This document shows positions 36,739 to 46,083 of a stretch of 64,000 nucleotides of DNA, piece by piece; positions within the stretch are counted from its first letter, which is position 1, and the number at the start of each line of letters is the position of its first letter. Made by a program: the position numbers and the translations under genes. The notes below the pieces were generated by a model. The model was not told where the DNA came from and ran no database searches. It saw only the letters and a program-made list of their open reading frames with translations. The DNA is from Akkermansiaceae bacterium. Lineage in GTDB: Bacteria > Verrucomicrobiota > Verrucomicrobiia > Verrucomicrobiales > Akkermansiaceae. The DNA lies in the NCBI GenBank assembly GCA_903934285.1, contig CAIZNN010000264.1:1-64000 (forward strand). The letters run 5' to 3'.

Positions 36739-36953
36739 ACTCGGCCATGAATATCACCGCCATCCAAATCCACATTGACGGCCGCCAGGTCTATCCGGCG
36801 GATAAACCGTCGCGCGGTCTGACGGAAGCGGCCCGCACCCTTGGAGTGAGCCGCGAGCATTTGAGCCGGGTGCTGCATGGGCACCGGGTCAGCGCGCGGC
36901 TGCTGCGGCGCTTCTCCGCCCTCACCCACCCAACCCCAACCCGCCGCCCATGA
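36735..36953 (+). CDS. Small HTH protein (Ner-like position)
   Basis: GLTEAARTLGVSREHLSRVLHGHRVSARLLRRF. Confidence 0.65.
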   Translation: MNSAMNITAIQIHIDGRQVYPADKPSRGLTEAARTLGVSREHLSRVLHGHRVSARLLRRFSALTHPTPTRRP

Positions 36954-36971
36954 ATCCAAATCAGAGCCCGC

Positions 36972-37430
36972 TCATGAACCAAGCGTGCGCAGCACCGCGA
37001 ATGTCACGAGGCAACCAACCGCTCCCATCAGACAGATCACCATCAAAGGTTTGCTCCAAAGGAAGATGGTTGCGGGCTGTGCGACGAGTGGCAGGTGGTC
37101 TGCGAGATTGGTTCCGTTGCGAAGACTTTGTTGTACTTGGAACTGAAACTTCGCTGCGAGCCTTTTTATTAGACTCACCTCCGCGTAGGTGGCACTCGCC
37201 CCGGCTAATATGCCTAGGCCAAGCAGAATCCACGCCGCCGCCAGAAAGTAACGCGCCGGTCCTTCCTTCGGAACTGCCGGAACAAGGGCAACCAGCAGGG
37301 CCAAGCCTCCCGCAGCCAGCGTTAGAATCTGCCGGTACCACGCCGCCTGCACGTCCGAGCGCAACTTCGCCAAGTCCATCAGTTGCCGCATGTTGCCGTC
37401 CATGCCCGCATTGTGCGCGGCCATTTCCAA
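36972..37430 (-). CDS. Counter-oriented membrane protein (lysogenic-conversion/superinfection-exclusion candidate)
   Basis: 152 aa with several TM segments, opposite to the early operon. Confidence 0.5.
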   Translation of the reverse strand: MEMAAHNAGMDGNMRQLMDLAKLRSDVQAAWYRQILTLAAGGLALLVALVPAVPKEGPARYFLAAAWILLGLGILAGASATYAEVSLIKRLAAKFQFQVQQSLRNGTNLADHLPLVAQPATIFLWSKPLMVICLMGAVGCLVTFAVLRTLGS

Positions 37431-37673
37431 CCCGGCAAGCCTAACCCGTCAACCCCCCATCCCCATGAGAACCCCGCACCCACCCACCCGCTCCCAGCGC
37501 CTGGCCAGCGCCGTGACCCACCTCACCCGGCTGTATTGCGCCCGGCGCCGCGCCGGCCGGCCGGTGGCCTGGCTGGTGGCCCGCTCCAACAAACTATCCG
37601 CCGCCTACCTGCTGGCCCGCGAGGCGGATTACGCGCGCCCTCTCTAACCCCTCACTCCCACACCCCCGCCCGC

Positions 37674-37928
37674 ATGACCCCGGAGACCCAGATACGCGTC
37701 ACCCTCACCCTCGCCGCCATCCGCCTGCGCCGCGAGTACGGCCTCATCGCGCCGGGCCTCCCGCTCTCCACCCGCCGCATGGAGACCATCTCCATCGAGA
37801 TCGGCGAGCCGGTGAGCGAGCGCACCTTCCGCCGCATCGAATCCTCCGCGCTGGCCAAGCTGCGCCACTGCCCGCTCGCCCTGGCCGCCTGGCAAGCCTC
37901 CGCCGCGTCTTCTCCCACTGACCATTGA
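37674..37928 (+). CDS. Small protein with sigma-70 region 4-like motif
   Basis: METISIEIGEPVSERTFRRIESSALAKLRH resembles sigma region 4 (RERIRQIEAKALRKLRH). Confidence 0.45.
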   Translation: MTPETQIRVTLTLAAIRLRREYGLIAPGLPLSTRRMETISIEIGEPVSERTFRRIESSALAKLRHCPLALAAWQASAASSPTDH

Positions 37929-37949
37929 CCATTGACCATTGACCCTTAT
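37915..37949. repeat. Heptamer array CCACTGA CCATTGA x3 CCCTTAT
   Basis: Ends at an ATG. Confidence 0.85.
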
Positions 37950-38406
37950 GCCCCACCCCATGCCATCCACCGCCACCGCCAGCCCGCTCGCCGGGATCTC
38001 CACCGCCCATCTCATCGCAGAGTTGCTGGATAGAAAGGCCCGCCGCCTCGCCACCGCAGGAAAAATCAGCGCCGCCCTCGGCGAGCGCAATAACTTCCAG
38101 CTCGGCGACGCCCGCCTGGCATTGGAAATCGCCGAGGCTATCGCCGCGGAAACCAACTTGGACAGCCCGTTTATCTTGGTCGAGCGCAACCGCCACACCT
38201 ACGCCATCGCCCCGCGCAAATTGCTGCATTGGTGGCTGCGCACCCAGGCGGGATGGTCCTTCGAACGCATCGCCCTGCATTGCGAGCGCGACAGCGCGGC
38301 GATCCAACACAGCGTGACCACCGTGGCCGCGCAACTCGACTTCTTCCTGCCCGTCATCGAGCGCATCCGCCAACGGTTAGAACTCGCAAAAATCGCCATC
38401 GCCTAA
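37948..38406 (+). CDS. DnaA domain IV-like protein
   Basis: RKLLHWWLRTQAGWSFERIALHCERDSAAIQHSVTTVAAQL resembles Bac_DnaA_C. Confidence 0.6.
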   Translation: MPHPMPSTATASPLAGISTAHLIAELLDRKARRLATAGKISAALGERNNFQLGDARLALEIAEAIAAETNLDSPFILVERNRHTYAIAPRKLLHWWLRTQAGWSFERIALHCERDSAAIQHSVTTVAAQLDFFLPVIERIRQRLELAKIAIA

Positions 38407-38422
38407 CCCCGCCCGTCTTCTC

Positions 38423-38457
38423 CCACTGACCATTGACCACTGACCATTGACCCTTAT
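38423..38457. repeat. Heptamer array CCACTGA CCATTGA CCACTGA CCATTGA CCCTTAT
   Basis: Near copy of 37915-37949, also ends at an ATG. Confidence 0.85.
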
Positions 38458-38632
38458 GACCCCCACCGAACTCATCCTCATCATCTCCGGCGCCGGCCTC
38501 GGGGCCACCGTCGGCTTTGCCCTCGCTGCCATCGTATTTGCCGGCCGTGTGCGCCATGCCGCCCGCGACGCCTGGCGCGACGCCAACCGCTACTACTCCG
38601 TCCGCTTCCACGCCGCGATCTCGGGCAAATAG
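38456..38632 (+). CDS. Small single-TM protein
   Basis: TELILIISGAGLGATVGFALAAIVFAGR. Confidence 0.5.
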   Translation: MTPTELILIISGAGLGATVGFALAAIVFAGRVRHAARDAWRDANRYYSVRFHAAISGK

Positions 38633-38661
38633 CCATCACTCCCATCCTTCCCATCACTCCC

Positions 38662-39618
38662 ATGTCCGTCTCCCTCCCCACCGCCGAAGATCAGCTCCGC
38701 TGGATCTGCAACACCTCCATCGACGATGGCAAGCAAGCCATCAAATCGCTTTTGCGCGATCGCTCAAAGCATTCCGATGCCGCCCTGCACGAGATCTTCT
38801 CCCAGGCCATGGCCTATGAGATCCACAACCAGCACCGCAAGAGTCTCATCGTCGCCATCCGCTCCGCCCTCAAGCAAGCCGCCCCGCCCGCCGCTTCTTC
38901 CTCCAGTCTTCTGTCTTCTGTCTCCAAGTCTTCTGTCTCACCTTCTTCTGTCTTGGATTGCGCCGCCTCCGCCCTGGCCAAACTCCGCGCCGTGGTCATC
39001 AAACACGAGGACACCTTCCAGCTCCTCACCCTCGGCCCACGCCTCCAAATCGGCCTCCAATGCCTCAAGGCGCATGCCGCTTTCGCGGTGAAAGACCCGA
39101 AAAAACACAACAAATCCGGCAAGAATCAGCACAGCGGAGGTTCCGTCACGCGTGACGGAACCTCCCCCGCAGGCTTCGAAGGATGGTTAGCCGTTGAGGT
39201 GCAATGGCTTAGGAAGCCCACGGCGTACAAATACATGACCGCGGTGCGCGGTCTGGGCCTCGACCACGCAGCCAGTGAAAAGCAAGTGGCCTTCGCGCTC
39301 AAATCCTTGCTGCGCAAGGGGCCGGTGACCATCGCCGCGCTGTGTGCCGCCGCCCTGGATGCCTGCGGCCCGCCCGCGCCCGCGCCGCGCCTCGAACAAA
39401 CCGAGTTCGAGTTCTTGCGCGACAGCCTCGTGGCCTACCGCGAGCAAAGCGAGGCGGTGCTGGCCTTAAAGGACCAGCTCGAAGCCTCGCCGGACATGTA
39501 CCGCGCCGCCTGCGCCCGCGCCTACTCCACCCTCAGCGCCCTGACCGGCACCCAGTGGGCCCCCAGCGATGAGCCCGACGCGCTCGCCTCGGTGAACCCC
39601 GACGCCATCACCCTCTAA
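38662..39618 (+). CDS. Phage early protein, unknown
   Basis: 318-aa ORF; Ser-rich linker encoded by TCTTCTG heptamers (38905-38955). Confidence 0.6.
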   Translation: MSVSLPTAEDQLRWICNTSIDDGKQAIKSLLRDRSKHSDAALHEIFSQAMAYEIHNQHRKSLIVAIRSALKQAAPPAASSSSLLSSVSKSSVSPSSVLDCAASALAKLRAVVIKHEDTFQLLTLGPRLQIGLQCLKAHAAFAVKDPKKHNKSGKNQHSGGSVTRDGTSPAGFEGWLAVEVQWLRKPTAYKYMTAVRGLGLDHAASEKQVAFALKSLLRKGPVTIAALCAAALDACGPPAPAPRLEQTEFEFLRDSLVAYREQSEAVLALKDQLEASPDMYRAACARAYSTLSALTGTQWAPSDEPDALASVNPDAITL

Positions 39619-39646
39619 CAATCTCCACCCATAACACCATCCATCC

Positions 39647-40009
39647 ATGTCCGCCAATCCAATCGTTTCAATGACCGTTGAACAACTCGTCAGCCGCGTC
39701 TCCTATCTCGAAAGCGGCATCAGTTTAGGCCTGTCGCGCGAAGCCCTGCTACGAGGGTCTGCATATGCCGCAAGCGCAGGTCCCCGAACCATGATAACAC
39801 AACAGCAAAGAGACCTCCGCAACGCCATTGTCAATCACGCCGACTACGCCAATCCCGATCTGGACCACACTACCGCCGAGCTAATCAGCGTGCTTGGCTC
39901 GGTCATTGAGGGCATCCCCATCGAGCGTGCAATGGGATCTCCTGGAAATTGGGGCTACGGAACTCCGATTGGCGACGCCCTGCTTGCCCTCATTCAGTCC
40001 CAACCATGA
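39647..40009 (+). CDS. Phage hypothetical protein
   Basis: 120-aa ORF in early cluster. Confidence 0.5.
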   Translation: MSANPIVSMTVEQLVSRVSYLESGISLGLSREALLRGSAYAASAGPRTMITQQQRDLRNAIVNHADYANPDLDHTTAELISVLGSVIEGIPIERAMGSPGNWGYGTPIGDALLALIQSQP

Positions 40010-40229
40010 AACCGATCCCGATCAATGACGACGAAGCCGAGCGCATGCTGCTCGAAGAATACACGCAAGTGGCCGGAAAGAAACCGACGCTATCCGTGAA
40101 GATGGTCTGCCGCATGTCCGCTTTCCGACTCGTCAGCGGCGAGGAATGGCGCTGGGTCAAAACCGCCAACAAGAACTGGACGATGCAGCTCCAATTTGGT
40201 CCTCAGAACGCCCAACCTGAACCGCGGCC

Positions 40230-40613
40230 ATGATCCAATTAACCAAAATCAATCCGGCGTACTGCGAACGGTGCGGGACCGACAAAACTCAATGCCTTTG
40301 TGGGCCGTCGGCTCCAGGGTCTTGTTCTGGCATTCGAGACGGGCGCGGCCTGATCTGGTGCAAATCCTACAAATGCTGGGCATCGTCCCATTGCGACACC
40401 TGTGCGGTTGGAAAGCGCCTGAAGCAAAAAAACATGAACAACACCAACAAGGAAAGACTCAACGCTCGGATGGAAGGCGCGAAAGCTGCGCTGGAAGGCC
40501 GAAAGATGGATGCTAACACGTACGATGAAACAGACGATCTCCATGTCGAGTGGCTTGCTGCATGGACGGACACTCGCATGGAGATGATGCGACGTTTCAG
40601 CCAGAACAGCTAA
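40230..40613 (+). CDS. Cys-rich phage protein
   Basis: YCERCGTDKTQCLC...WCKSYKCWASSHCDTC. Confidence 0.5.
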   Translation: MIQLTKINPAYCERCGTDKTQCLCGPSAPGSCSGIRDGRGLIWCKSYKCWASSHCDTCAVGKRLKQKNMNNTNKERLNARMEGAKAALEGRKMDANTYDETDDLHVEWLAAWTDTRMEMMRRFSQNS

Positions 40614-40776
40614 TTCTCCGTCATAATTCCTACCACGAAAATGAGCCCATCAAGATCAGAAGAAATTATCGCCATCGGCTGGTTTATCCTGTCCTGCCAT
40701 CTGCGCGGTCCGCTGCGCTGGATATGCATAGGGTTCGGCTCGCTGTCGCTTATCGCCGCCTTCACTCTATCCATAA

Positions 40777-40853
40777 AATGACCCAATGACCCATGACCCA
40801 TGACCAATAACCTCCCCATGACCAATGACTTCCCCCATGACCAATGACCATAC
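40777..40853. repeat. ATGACCC/ATGACCA heptamer cluster
   Basis: ATGACCCAATGACCCATGACCCATGACCAATAACCTCCCCATGACCAATGAC... Confidence 0.75.
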
Positions 40854-41084
40854 CATCACCCTCACCCTGTCGGTGGAGCAGCTGCTAGCCATTCCCTTTG
40901 CTGGCTGCTGCCACCTCCTGGAAGCCGCCGCCGCCAGCGGCAACCTCAGCGCCGGGTTCATCGCCGCCTGCCACTGTGCCGAAGCCGCCGGCCGCGCCCG
41001 CTGGCCCGTTCTAGACCGACTCAGCCGCCTCCTGGCCACCGCCACCCCCAAAGCATAACTCCCATTCTTCCCATCCCTCCCCTC

Positions 41085-41126
41085 TTCATTTCAGCTTTCA
41101 GCTTTCCAAATTTCAACTTTCACCCA
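41085..41126. repeat. Heptamer-period repeat CAGCTTT x2 and variants
   Basis: TTCATTT CAGCTTT CAGCTTT CCAAATT TCAACTT; inverse of the 23302 array. Confidence 0.7.
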
Positions 41127-41131
41127 TCCCC

Positions 41132-42523
41132 ATGTCCAAAAAACTCTCCTCCTGGCAACGCGAGCGCGTCGGCATCCTGCACACCGCCTTCAGCGCGCTT
41201 GCAGCCAGCATGCAGACGGAAGGCACTCCGTTGGTGGCCAGCCTGGAAGCGCTCCAACTGCGGCTCGACGGGCAAGCCCTCGGCGACGGCAAGCACCATC
41301 TGCGGGCCAGCGTCAAAACCTTGGTGCGGCTCTGGTATCAATGGGACAAGGGCGGCCGCAAGGGCCCCGCACTGGTCCATCAGCACGCCTCGCCCAAGCA
41401 CGTGCACATGCTGCCGGATCGCCTGGTGGCGGAAGTGCAGCGGCTGGCCAGCGTGGAAAGCGGCGGCACGGACAAGCACCAGAATGGCGTGGAATGCGCC
41501 GCCATCCATAAGCAGCTGGCCCGCCGCTGGTTCGACGGTGAGAAATTGCCGGGCATCGGCACCTGGCAGGAATGGTGGGCCGCGCGCCATCCCACGCTGC
41601 CGCATCCGACCATCATTCCGGACTTCCCCTGGTGTGCGCGCACCATCGCGCGGGCCAGCGGCTGCAAGGCGCTCAAGCGCTGGGGCAACATCGGCCGCGC
41701 CGCGGCTAACAAACATTTGCCCAGCATGGACCGGGACTACTCCAAGCTGCGCCGCTGCGAGTTCTACACCCTCGATGACGTGCGGCTCGACGTGGCCGCC
41801 ATCGACGAAATCACCGGCCGGGTGGTGGAAGTCATGGCTTATGTTCTAATGGAACTCTCCAGCCGTTGCATCGTGGCCTTCGTGGTCAAGCCGGTGGACG
41901 CGATCAAGGCGGAGGATGTCGATGAATTATTGGGCCACGGCCTGCAAGCGGACGGCTACGGCGTGGGCGTGGGCTATCAGACCCATATCTGGTTCGAGCG
42001 CGGCACCGTGGCATGCAGCACGCGTGCCCAACACGTGCTGGAAACCTTCTCCGATGGCGCGATCAAAATCCACCGCACCTCCATGGATGGGGGCGTGCGC
42101 TGGGTGGGTGCAGCCGCGGACCGCGCCAGCGGCCACTCCGCCGGCAAGGCGGCCCTCGAATCCTTCAACCGCAACCTGCACCGCCGGCTGCGCCATCTGC
42201 CAGGCCAACGCGGCAATAACTTCTCCAACCAACCGGCCAACCTCGGCGTGGGCGAGCGCTCCGCCAAAGACCCATCCAAAAGCGAGCGGCGCACCCTCAA
42301 AGCGGAAGCCGAACGCATCGCCCAGTTCAAACTCACAGCCATGGCGGCCGGCGCGGACGCGCGGGTAAAGCTGCCGCTGTGCACATGCAGCGAAATCCAC
42401 CGCCACGTGGCCGCCGCCGTCACCGCCCACAATATCGAGCGCGGCCACTCCATGCAGGGATTCCACCGCGTGCGGGAAGCGGAAATAGCCCCCGGCGTGT
42501 GGCGGGAAGTGGACTCTTACTAA
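41132..42523 (+). CDS. MuA-like transposase, catalytic (rve/DDE) part
   Basis: LDVAAIDEITGRVVEVMAYVLMELSSRCIVAF...ADRASGHSAGKAALESFNRNLHRRLRHLPGQRGNN. Confidence 0.75.
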   Translation: MSKKLSSWQRERVGILHTAFSALAASMQTEGTPLVASLEALQLRLDGQALGDGKHHLRASVKTLVRLWYQWDKGGRKGPALVHQHASPKHVHMLPDRLVAEVQRLASVESGGTDKHQNGVECAAIHKQLARRWFDGEKLPGIGTWQEWWAARHPTLPHPTIIPDFPWCARTIARASGCKALKRWGNIGRAAANKHLPSMDRDYSKLRRCEFYTLDDVRLDVAAIDEITGRVVEVMAYVLMELSSRCIVAFVVKPVDAIKAEDVDELLGHGLQADGYGVGVGYQTHIWFERGTVACSTRAQHVLETFSDGAIKIHRTSMDGGVRWVGAAADRASGHSAGKAALESFNRNLHRRLRHLPGQRGNNFSNQPANLGVGERSAKDPSKSERRTLKAEAERIAQFKLTAMAAGADARVKLPLCTCSEIHRHVAAAVTAHNIERGHSMQGFHRVREAEIAPGVWREVDSY

Positions 42524-42536
42524 CCAAGCAAGACTT

Positions 42537-43439
42537 ATGCAAATCAGGAACATCACATTCGGCGCGGACATGGGCGAAGAGCAACCAGCCGCAACCTCCG
42601 CCTCCGCACCCATGACCCATGACCCGTCAACCCATGCCCCCTTGCGCCTGCGCCTGCGCAGCGTGGCGGTGGCTCCGCATGAGGAATATCTGTTGCGCTC
42701 CGGCGAGGTGCGGCCGATCTCCAACGAACTGCACGCGTTTATCCTCAGCAAAAAAGGCCGCGCCAAAATCACCCTCAAAGGCATCGTGGTGGACCGCGAG
42801 GATATGGACGGTGCCAATGTCTACTGGCATGAGGATTCCATCCTCTGCAACGATCTATCCGCCCGCGAGCGCCGGGTGTTCTACGTCATCAACCCGCTGC
42901 AGCCAGATGTTGTGCATCTTCTGTCCGACGCTGGCGCCTACATCGAAAGCCTGCCGCGCAAGTGCAAGCCCGAGGTGCTCAACATCGCCCAACAGCAGGC
43001 CGAAATCGCCAAACAAAACCGCTTTACATCCCGCGTTCAAGCCCGCCTCCAACATCTCCACGGCAAGGAAACCGCCCAACGCCTGGCCGATATGCAGGCC
43101 AACTCTTCCGAAATGCAGCGCGTGATCCAAACCCTGCCCGCCCCCGCCGGCGTCCCCCGCAGCGCACCCGCACCGGCCACCGGCGCCGCCCGCCAGGCGG
43201 CACAACGGATGGCCGAACTCGCCGCCTTCCGCACCATGCGCGAAAGCGCCCTGGACCTGGGACGCGCCGTGTCCCTCGGCCACCATGAGCGCCCGCAACC
43301 ATCCGCCGCCACCGCCGAGGATTGGACGCCGGCCGCCACCGACTTCCGCCGCACCAAACCCGCCACCCCCGAGGCGGAAGTCTGGCAAGACTCTCCCTCC
43401 ACCCCACACAAACAAACAGACCCCATCGAATCATGGTAA
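42537..43439 (+). CDS. Separate MuA C-terminal (beta-barrel-like) part
   Basis: FYVINPLQPDVVHLLSDAGAYIESLPRK resembles Mu transposase C-terminal barrel; follows 41132 ORF by 13 nt in another frame. Confidence 0.55.
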   Translation: MQIRNITFGADMGEEQPAATSASAPMTHDPSTHAPLRLRLRSVAVAPHEEYLLRSGEVRPISNELHAFILSKKGRAKITLKGIVVDREDMDGANVYWHEDSILCNDLSARERRVFYVINPLQPDVVHLLSDAGAYIESLPRKCKPEVLNIAQQQAEIAKQNRFTSRVQARLQHLHGKETAQRLADMQANSSEMQRVIQTLPAPAGVPRSAPAPATGAARQAAQRMAELAAFRTMRESALDLGRAVSLGHHERPQPSAATAEDWTPAATDFRRTKPATPEAEVWQDSPSTPHKQTDPIESW

Positions 43440-44605
43440 CCCCATCCACTATCCAAGATGCCCCCACCGCCGCCAGCGATCGCCCGGTCATGGTCCACCA
43501 TAACCTGCTCTTCAACATCCCCGGAGACAAGGTCAAACTCGCCTGCCAGGACTTGCCAGCGCAACAGGCGCATATCATCTGGTGGTTCTATCAATGGTGC
43601 CGCAAGCACGACTTTTCCCGCTCCGCGCTGGGCACCGTCCTGAAAAAAATCGGCGGCGGGTTTTATTCGCCGGATTCCATCGTGCAACTTCTCACCGGCG
43701 GCCGGGCGCGCCGGGGCGAAAACATCGAGCCGCTGCTGGATGCCATCGAAACCTTGCGCAAAATCGAGGAGGAACGCTCGGGCCAAGCCCACAGCGGATT
43801 CATCGAGACGCGCCTGGCCAAGGAAATCGCCAAGCGGTGTAAAAAAGCCCTGCTCCGCCAGCGCATCATGTTCATCTTCGGCGACAGCCAGATCGGCAAG
43901 AGCGCCGCCCTCAAACAATTCCAGAAGGACAACAACCACGGCCAGACCGTCTATGTGGAAACCCCCACCGGCGGCGGCGTGGGCTCCTTCGTCTTCGCCC
44001 TGGCCAAACAATTCTCCATCCCCACCAAGATGGGCTGCCGCGCCAGCTTGCGCGAGCGAGTCGTCGAGTCGTTCGACTCCCGCATGCTGCTCATCGTCGA
44101 TGAGGCCCACCGCTGCCTCCATCCGCGCAACACCGCCGGGCTGGAAGTGTTTTCCTTCCTGCGCGAATTGTGGAACCGGCGGCAGTGCGGCATCGTCCTG
44201 GCCTTCACCAATGAGGGCCGCGACGCCTTCCTGCACGGCCCCCACGCCGCCACCCTCGCCCAGCTCTGGCGCCGGCGCATCACCCCGCTGCAACTGCCCA
44301 ACGTGCCGCCCGATGACGACGCGGCCCTCTTCGCCTCAGCCTACGGCCTGCCGCAAGCCACCGATGAGCCGGTCACAGTGCGGGTCACCCTAACCGACGA
44401 ACGCGGCAAGAGCCAAACCAAACAGCACTCGGACAGCCCGCTGCGCCTGCAACGCGAAGTGCTCAAGACCGAAGGCTTGGGCGTGTGGATCGGCATTCTG
44501 CAGGACGCCTCCGACATGGCCGCCGAGCAGGAACGCAAAATAACCTGGGCCGCCGTCATCAAGGCTTATTCCCAATCCCTCGCCGAATCCCAAGTGCTCG
44601 ATTAA
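43433..44605 (+). CDS. MuB-like AAA+ ATPase
   Basis: Walker A IFGDSQIGKSAAL; Walker B MLLIVDEAHRCL. Confidence 0.8.
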   Translation: MVTPSTIQDAPTAASDRPVMVHHNLLFNIPGDKVKLACQDLPAQQAHIIWWFYQWCRKHDFSRSALGTVLKKIGGGFYSPDSIVQLLTGGRARRGENIEPLLDAIETLRKIEEERSGQAHSGFIETRLAKEIAKRCKKALLRQRIMFIFGDSQIGKSAALKQFQKDNNHGQTVYVETPTGGGVGSFVFALAKQFSIPTKMGCRASLRERVVESFDSRMLLIVDEAHRCLHPRNTAGLEVFSFLRELWNRRQCGIVLAFTNEGRDAFLHGPHAATLAQLWRRRITPLQLPNVPPDDDAALFASAYGLPQATDEPVTVRVTLTDERGKSQTKQHSDSPLRLQREVLKTEGLGVWIGILQDASDMAAEQERKITWAAVIKAYSQSLAESQVLD

Positions 44606-44637
44606 TCCCGCTGCTAACTCCCCACAAACTGCCCACC

Positions 44638-45060
44638 ATGAAACTGCTACCCAACAAACTGCCCACCACCCACGAACTGCTCGCCTGTGGCAAAGCCAGG
44701 ACAACGAACAACCTGCCGGAATTGAATCCCCTGGAACTCGGCGTGCCCGCCACGGAGCGCCCCGCACTCAAGGACTGGGATGAACCCAACTGGTGCATTT
44801 CCGCCTATCCGGGCGGCCACGTGATTGTCACCGCCAACCGGCCCTCGCAACAGGAAATCCGGGACGGCGAATTGACCGGCAGATGGGGCTCATTCATCCG
44901 CCTCGCTCAAGTGAACCGCGCGTCCGTGCGCAACGCGCTGCGCATTGCCCGGAGGCTGTGCAAAGAGCCGGCGCGCCAGCACATTATCCTCCCGCAAGAA
45001 TGGTTCGTCGGCATCGCCGAGATCCTCACGGACCTGAAGGTATACACCATCATTCGCTAA
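44638..45060 (+). CDS. Phage early hypothetical protein
   Basis: 140-aa ORF in early operon. Confidence 0.5.
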   Translation: MKLLPNKLPTTHELLACGKARTTNNLPELNPLELGVPATERPALKDWDEPNWCISAYPGGHVIVTANRPSQQEIRDGELTGRWGSFIRLAQVNRASVRNALRIARRLCKEPARQHIILPQEWFVGIAEILTDLKVYTIIR

Positions 45061-45395
45061 TGTTCGTTCAGTGCGATCTCGACTTCTCCGTGACGGCCCC
45101 CGTGGCCGCCGGAGAAGTCGATCGCCTGGTCGCCCATCTCGCCAATCATCCCGGCTTCCACACCGCCCGCCAACTCTACGCCGTGCTGGCCCTGCCAGAC
45201 CGCAAAATCCGCCAAATCGCCGAGGCCTCAGCCGGCCTCATCGTCTCCGGTCCAGGCTCCCCAGGCTACTGCCACCTCGACCACTGCCCCACTGAAAAAC
45301 TCGCCCACATCGCCGACACCCTCCTCTCCCAAGGCCGCTCCATGATCCGCCGTTCCATCCGCACCCGCAAACTCGCCCACTCCCGCATCCGCTAG
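45060..45395 (+). CDS. Phage early hypothetical protein (winged-helix-like)
   Basis: VDRLVAHLANHPGFHTARQLYAVLALPDRKIRQIAEASAGLIVSGPG. Confidence 0.5.
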   Translation: MFVQCDLDFSVTAPVAAGEVDRLVAHLANHPGFHTARQLYAVLALPDRKIRQIAEASAGLIVSGPGSPGYCHLDHCPTEKLAHIADTLLSQGRSMIRRSIRTRKLAHSRIR

Positions 45396-45420
45396 ACACC
45401 CACCCCCAACCATCCATCCC

Positions 45421-45765
45421 ATGCCCACATCCACCCGTAAAAACTCCCGCAGCCACACGGCCCACGCCTGCACCGCAGACCGCCTCTCCACCCGCAAGGC
45501 GGCCTCCGCCGAATCTACAGCCTGGGAACTGCACATCGGCCACTGCAAGCTATTCATCACCGGCCCTGCCGACCACCAATGGTTCGCCGTCTCCGCCCCG
45601 GCCTACAGCGGCCCGGTGGGCACCGATTGGGAGCGCGCCGTGGCGGAGCATGTGATCACGATCCTCAACCGCGACCACCAGGGCGATGCCGAGGCCGGCC
45701 GTCCACTTATCGATGAGTTGCTCAAACAAGCCAGGGCGGATCTGCGGGCCCGCTTTTTGTCCTAA
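45421..45765 (+). CDS. Phage early hypothetical protein
   Basis: 114-aa ORF. Confidence 0.45.
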   Translation: MPTSTRKNSRSHTAHACTADRLSTRKAASAESTAWELHIGHCKLFITGPADHQWFAVSAPAYSGPVGTDWERAVAEHVITILNRDHQGDAEAGRPLIDELLKQARADLRARFLS

Positions 45766-45767
45766 CC

Positions 45768-45802
45768 CACCAATCACCAATCACCAACCACCAACCAACA
45801 CC
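45768..45802. repeat. Heptamer array CACCAAT x2 CACCAAC x2 CAACACC abutting ATG
   Basis: Exact 7-nt period, ends at the start codon of the next ORF. Confidence 0.85.
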
Positions 45803-46075
45803 ATGCCAACCATATCCCAATCCCCGCAGGCCGCCCAAAAGCGCGTCTGGAAAGCCGAAATCCGTGCCATGCAAGCCGCCGGCAAAAAAGTTTCCAAGGA
45901 CATCCATAGCGCAATCCTCCAGGCCAGAAAAGAGCACCAGGCAGCCGCCAAGCAGGCCCGTTCGCTCCATGCCAAATGGCTCAATCTGGCCGTCCGGCTA
46001 GGCAAGACGGAAGAACGCCAGACCGCCGCCATCAAACGCCGCATCGGCATCCTCAACGGCCGCCTCGGCCTCTGA
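45803..46075 (+). CDS. Small helical phage protein
   Basis: MPTISQSPQAAQKRVWKAEIRAMQ... Confidence 0.5.
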   Translation: MPTISQSPQAAQKRVWKAEIRAMQAAGKKVSKDIHSAILQARKEHQAAAKQARSLHAKWLNLAVRLGKTEERQTAAIKRRIGILNGRLGL

Positions 46076-46083
46076 TTCGTCCC

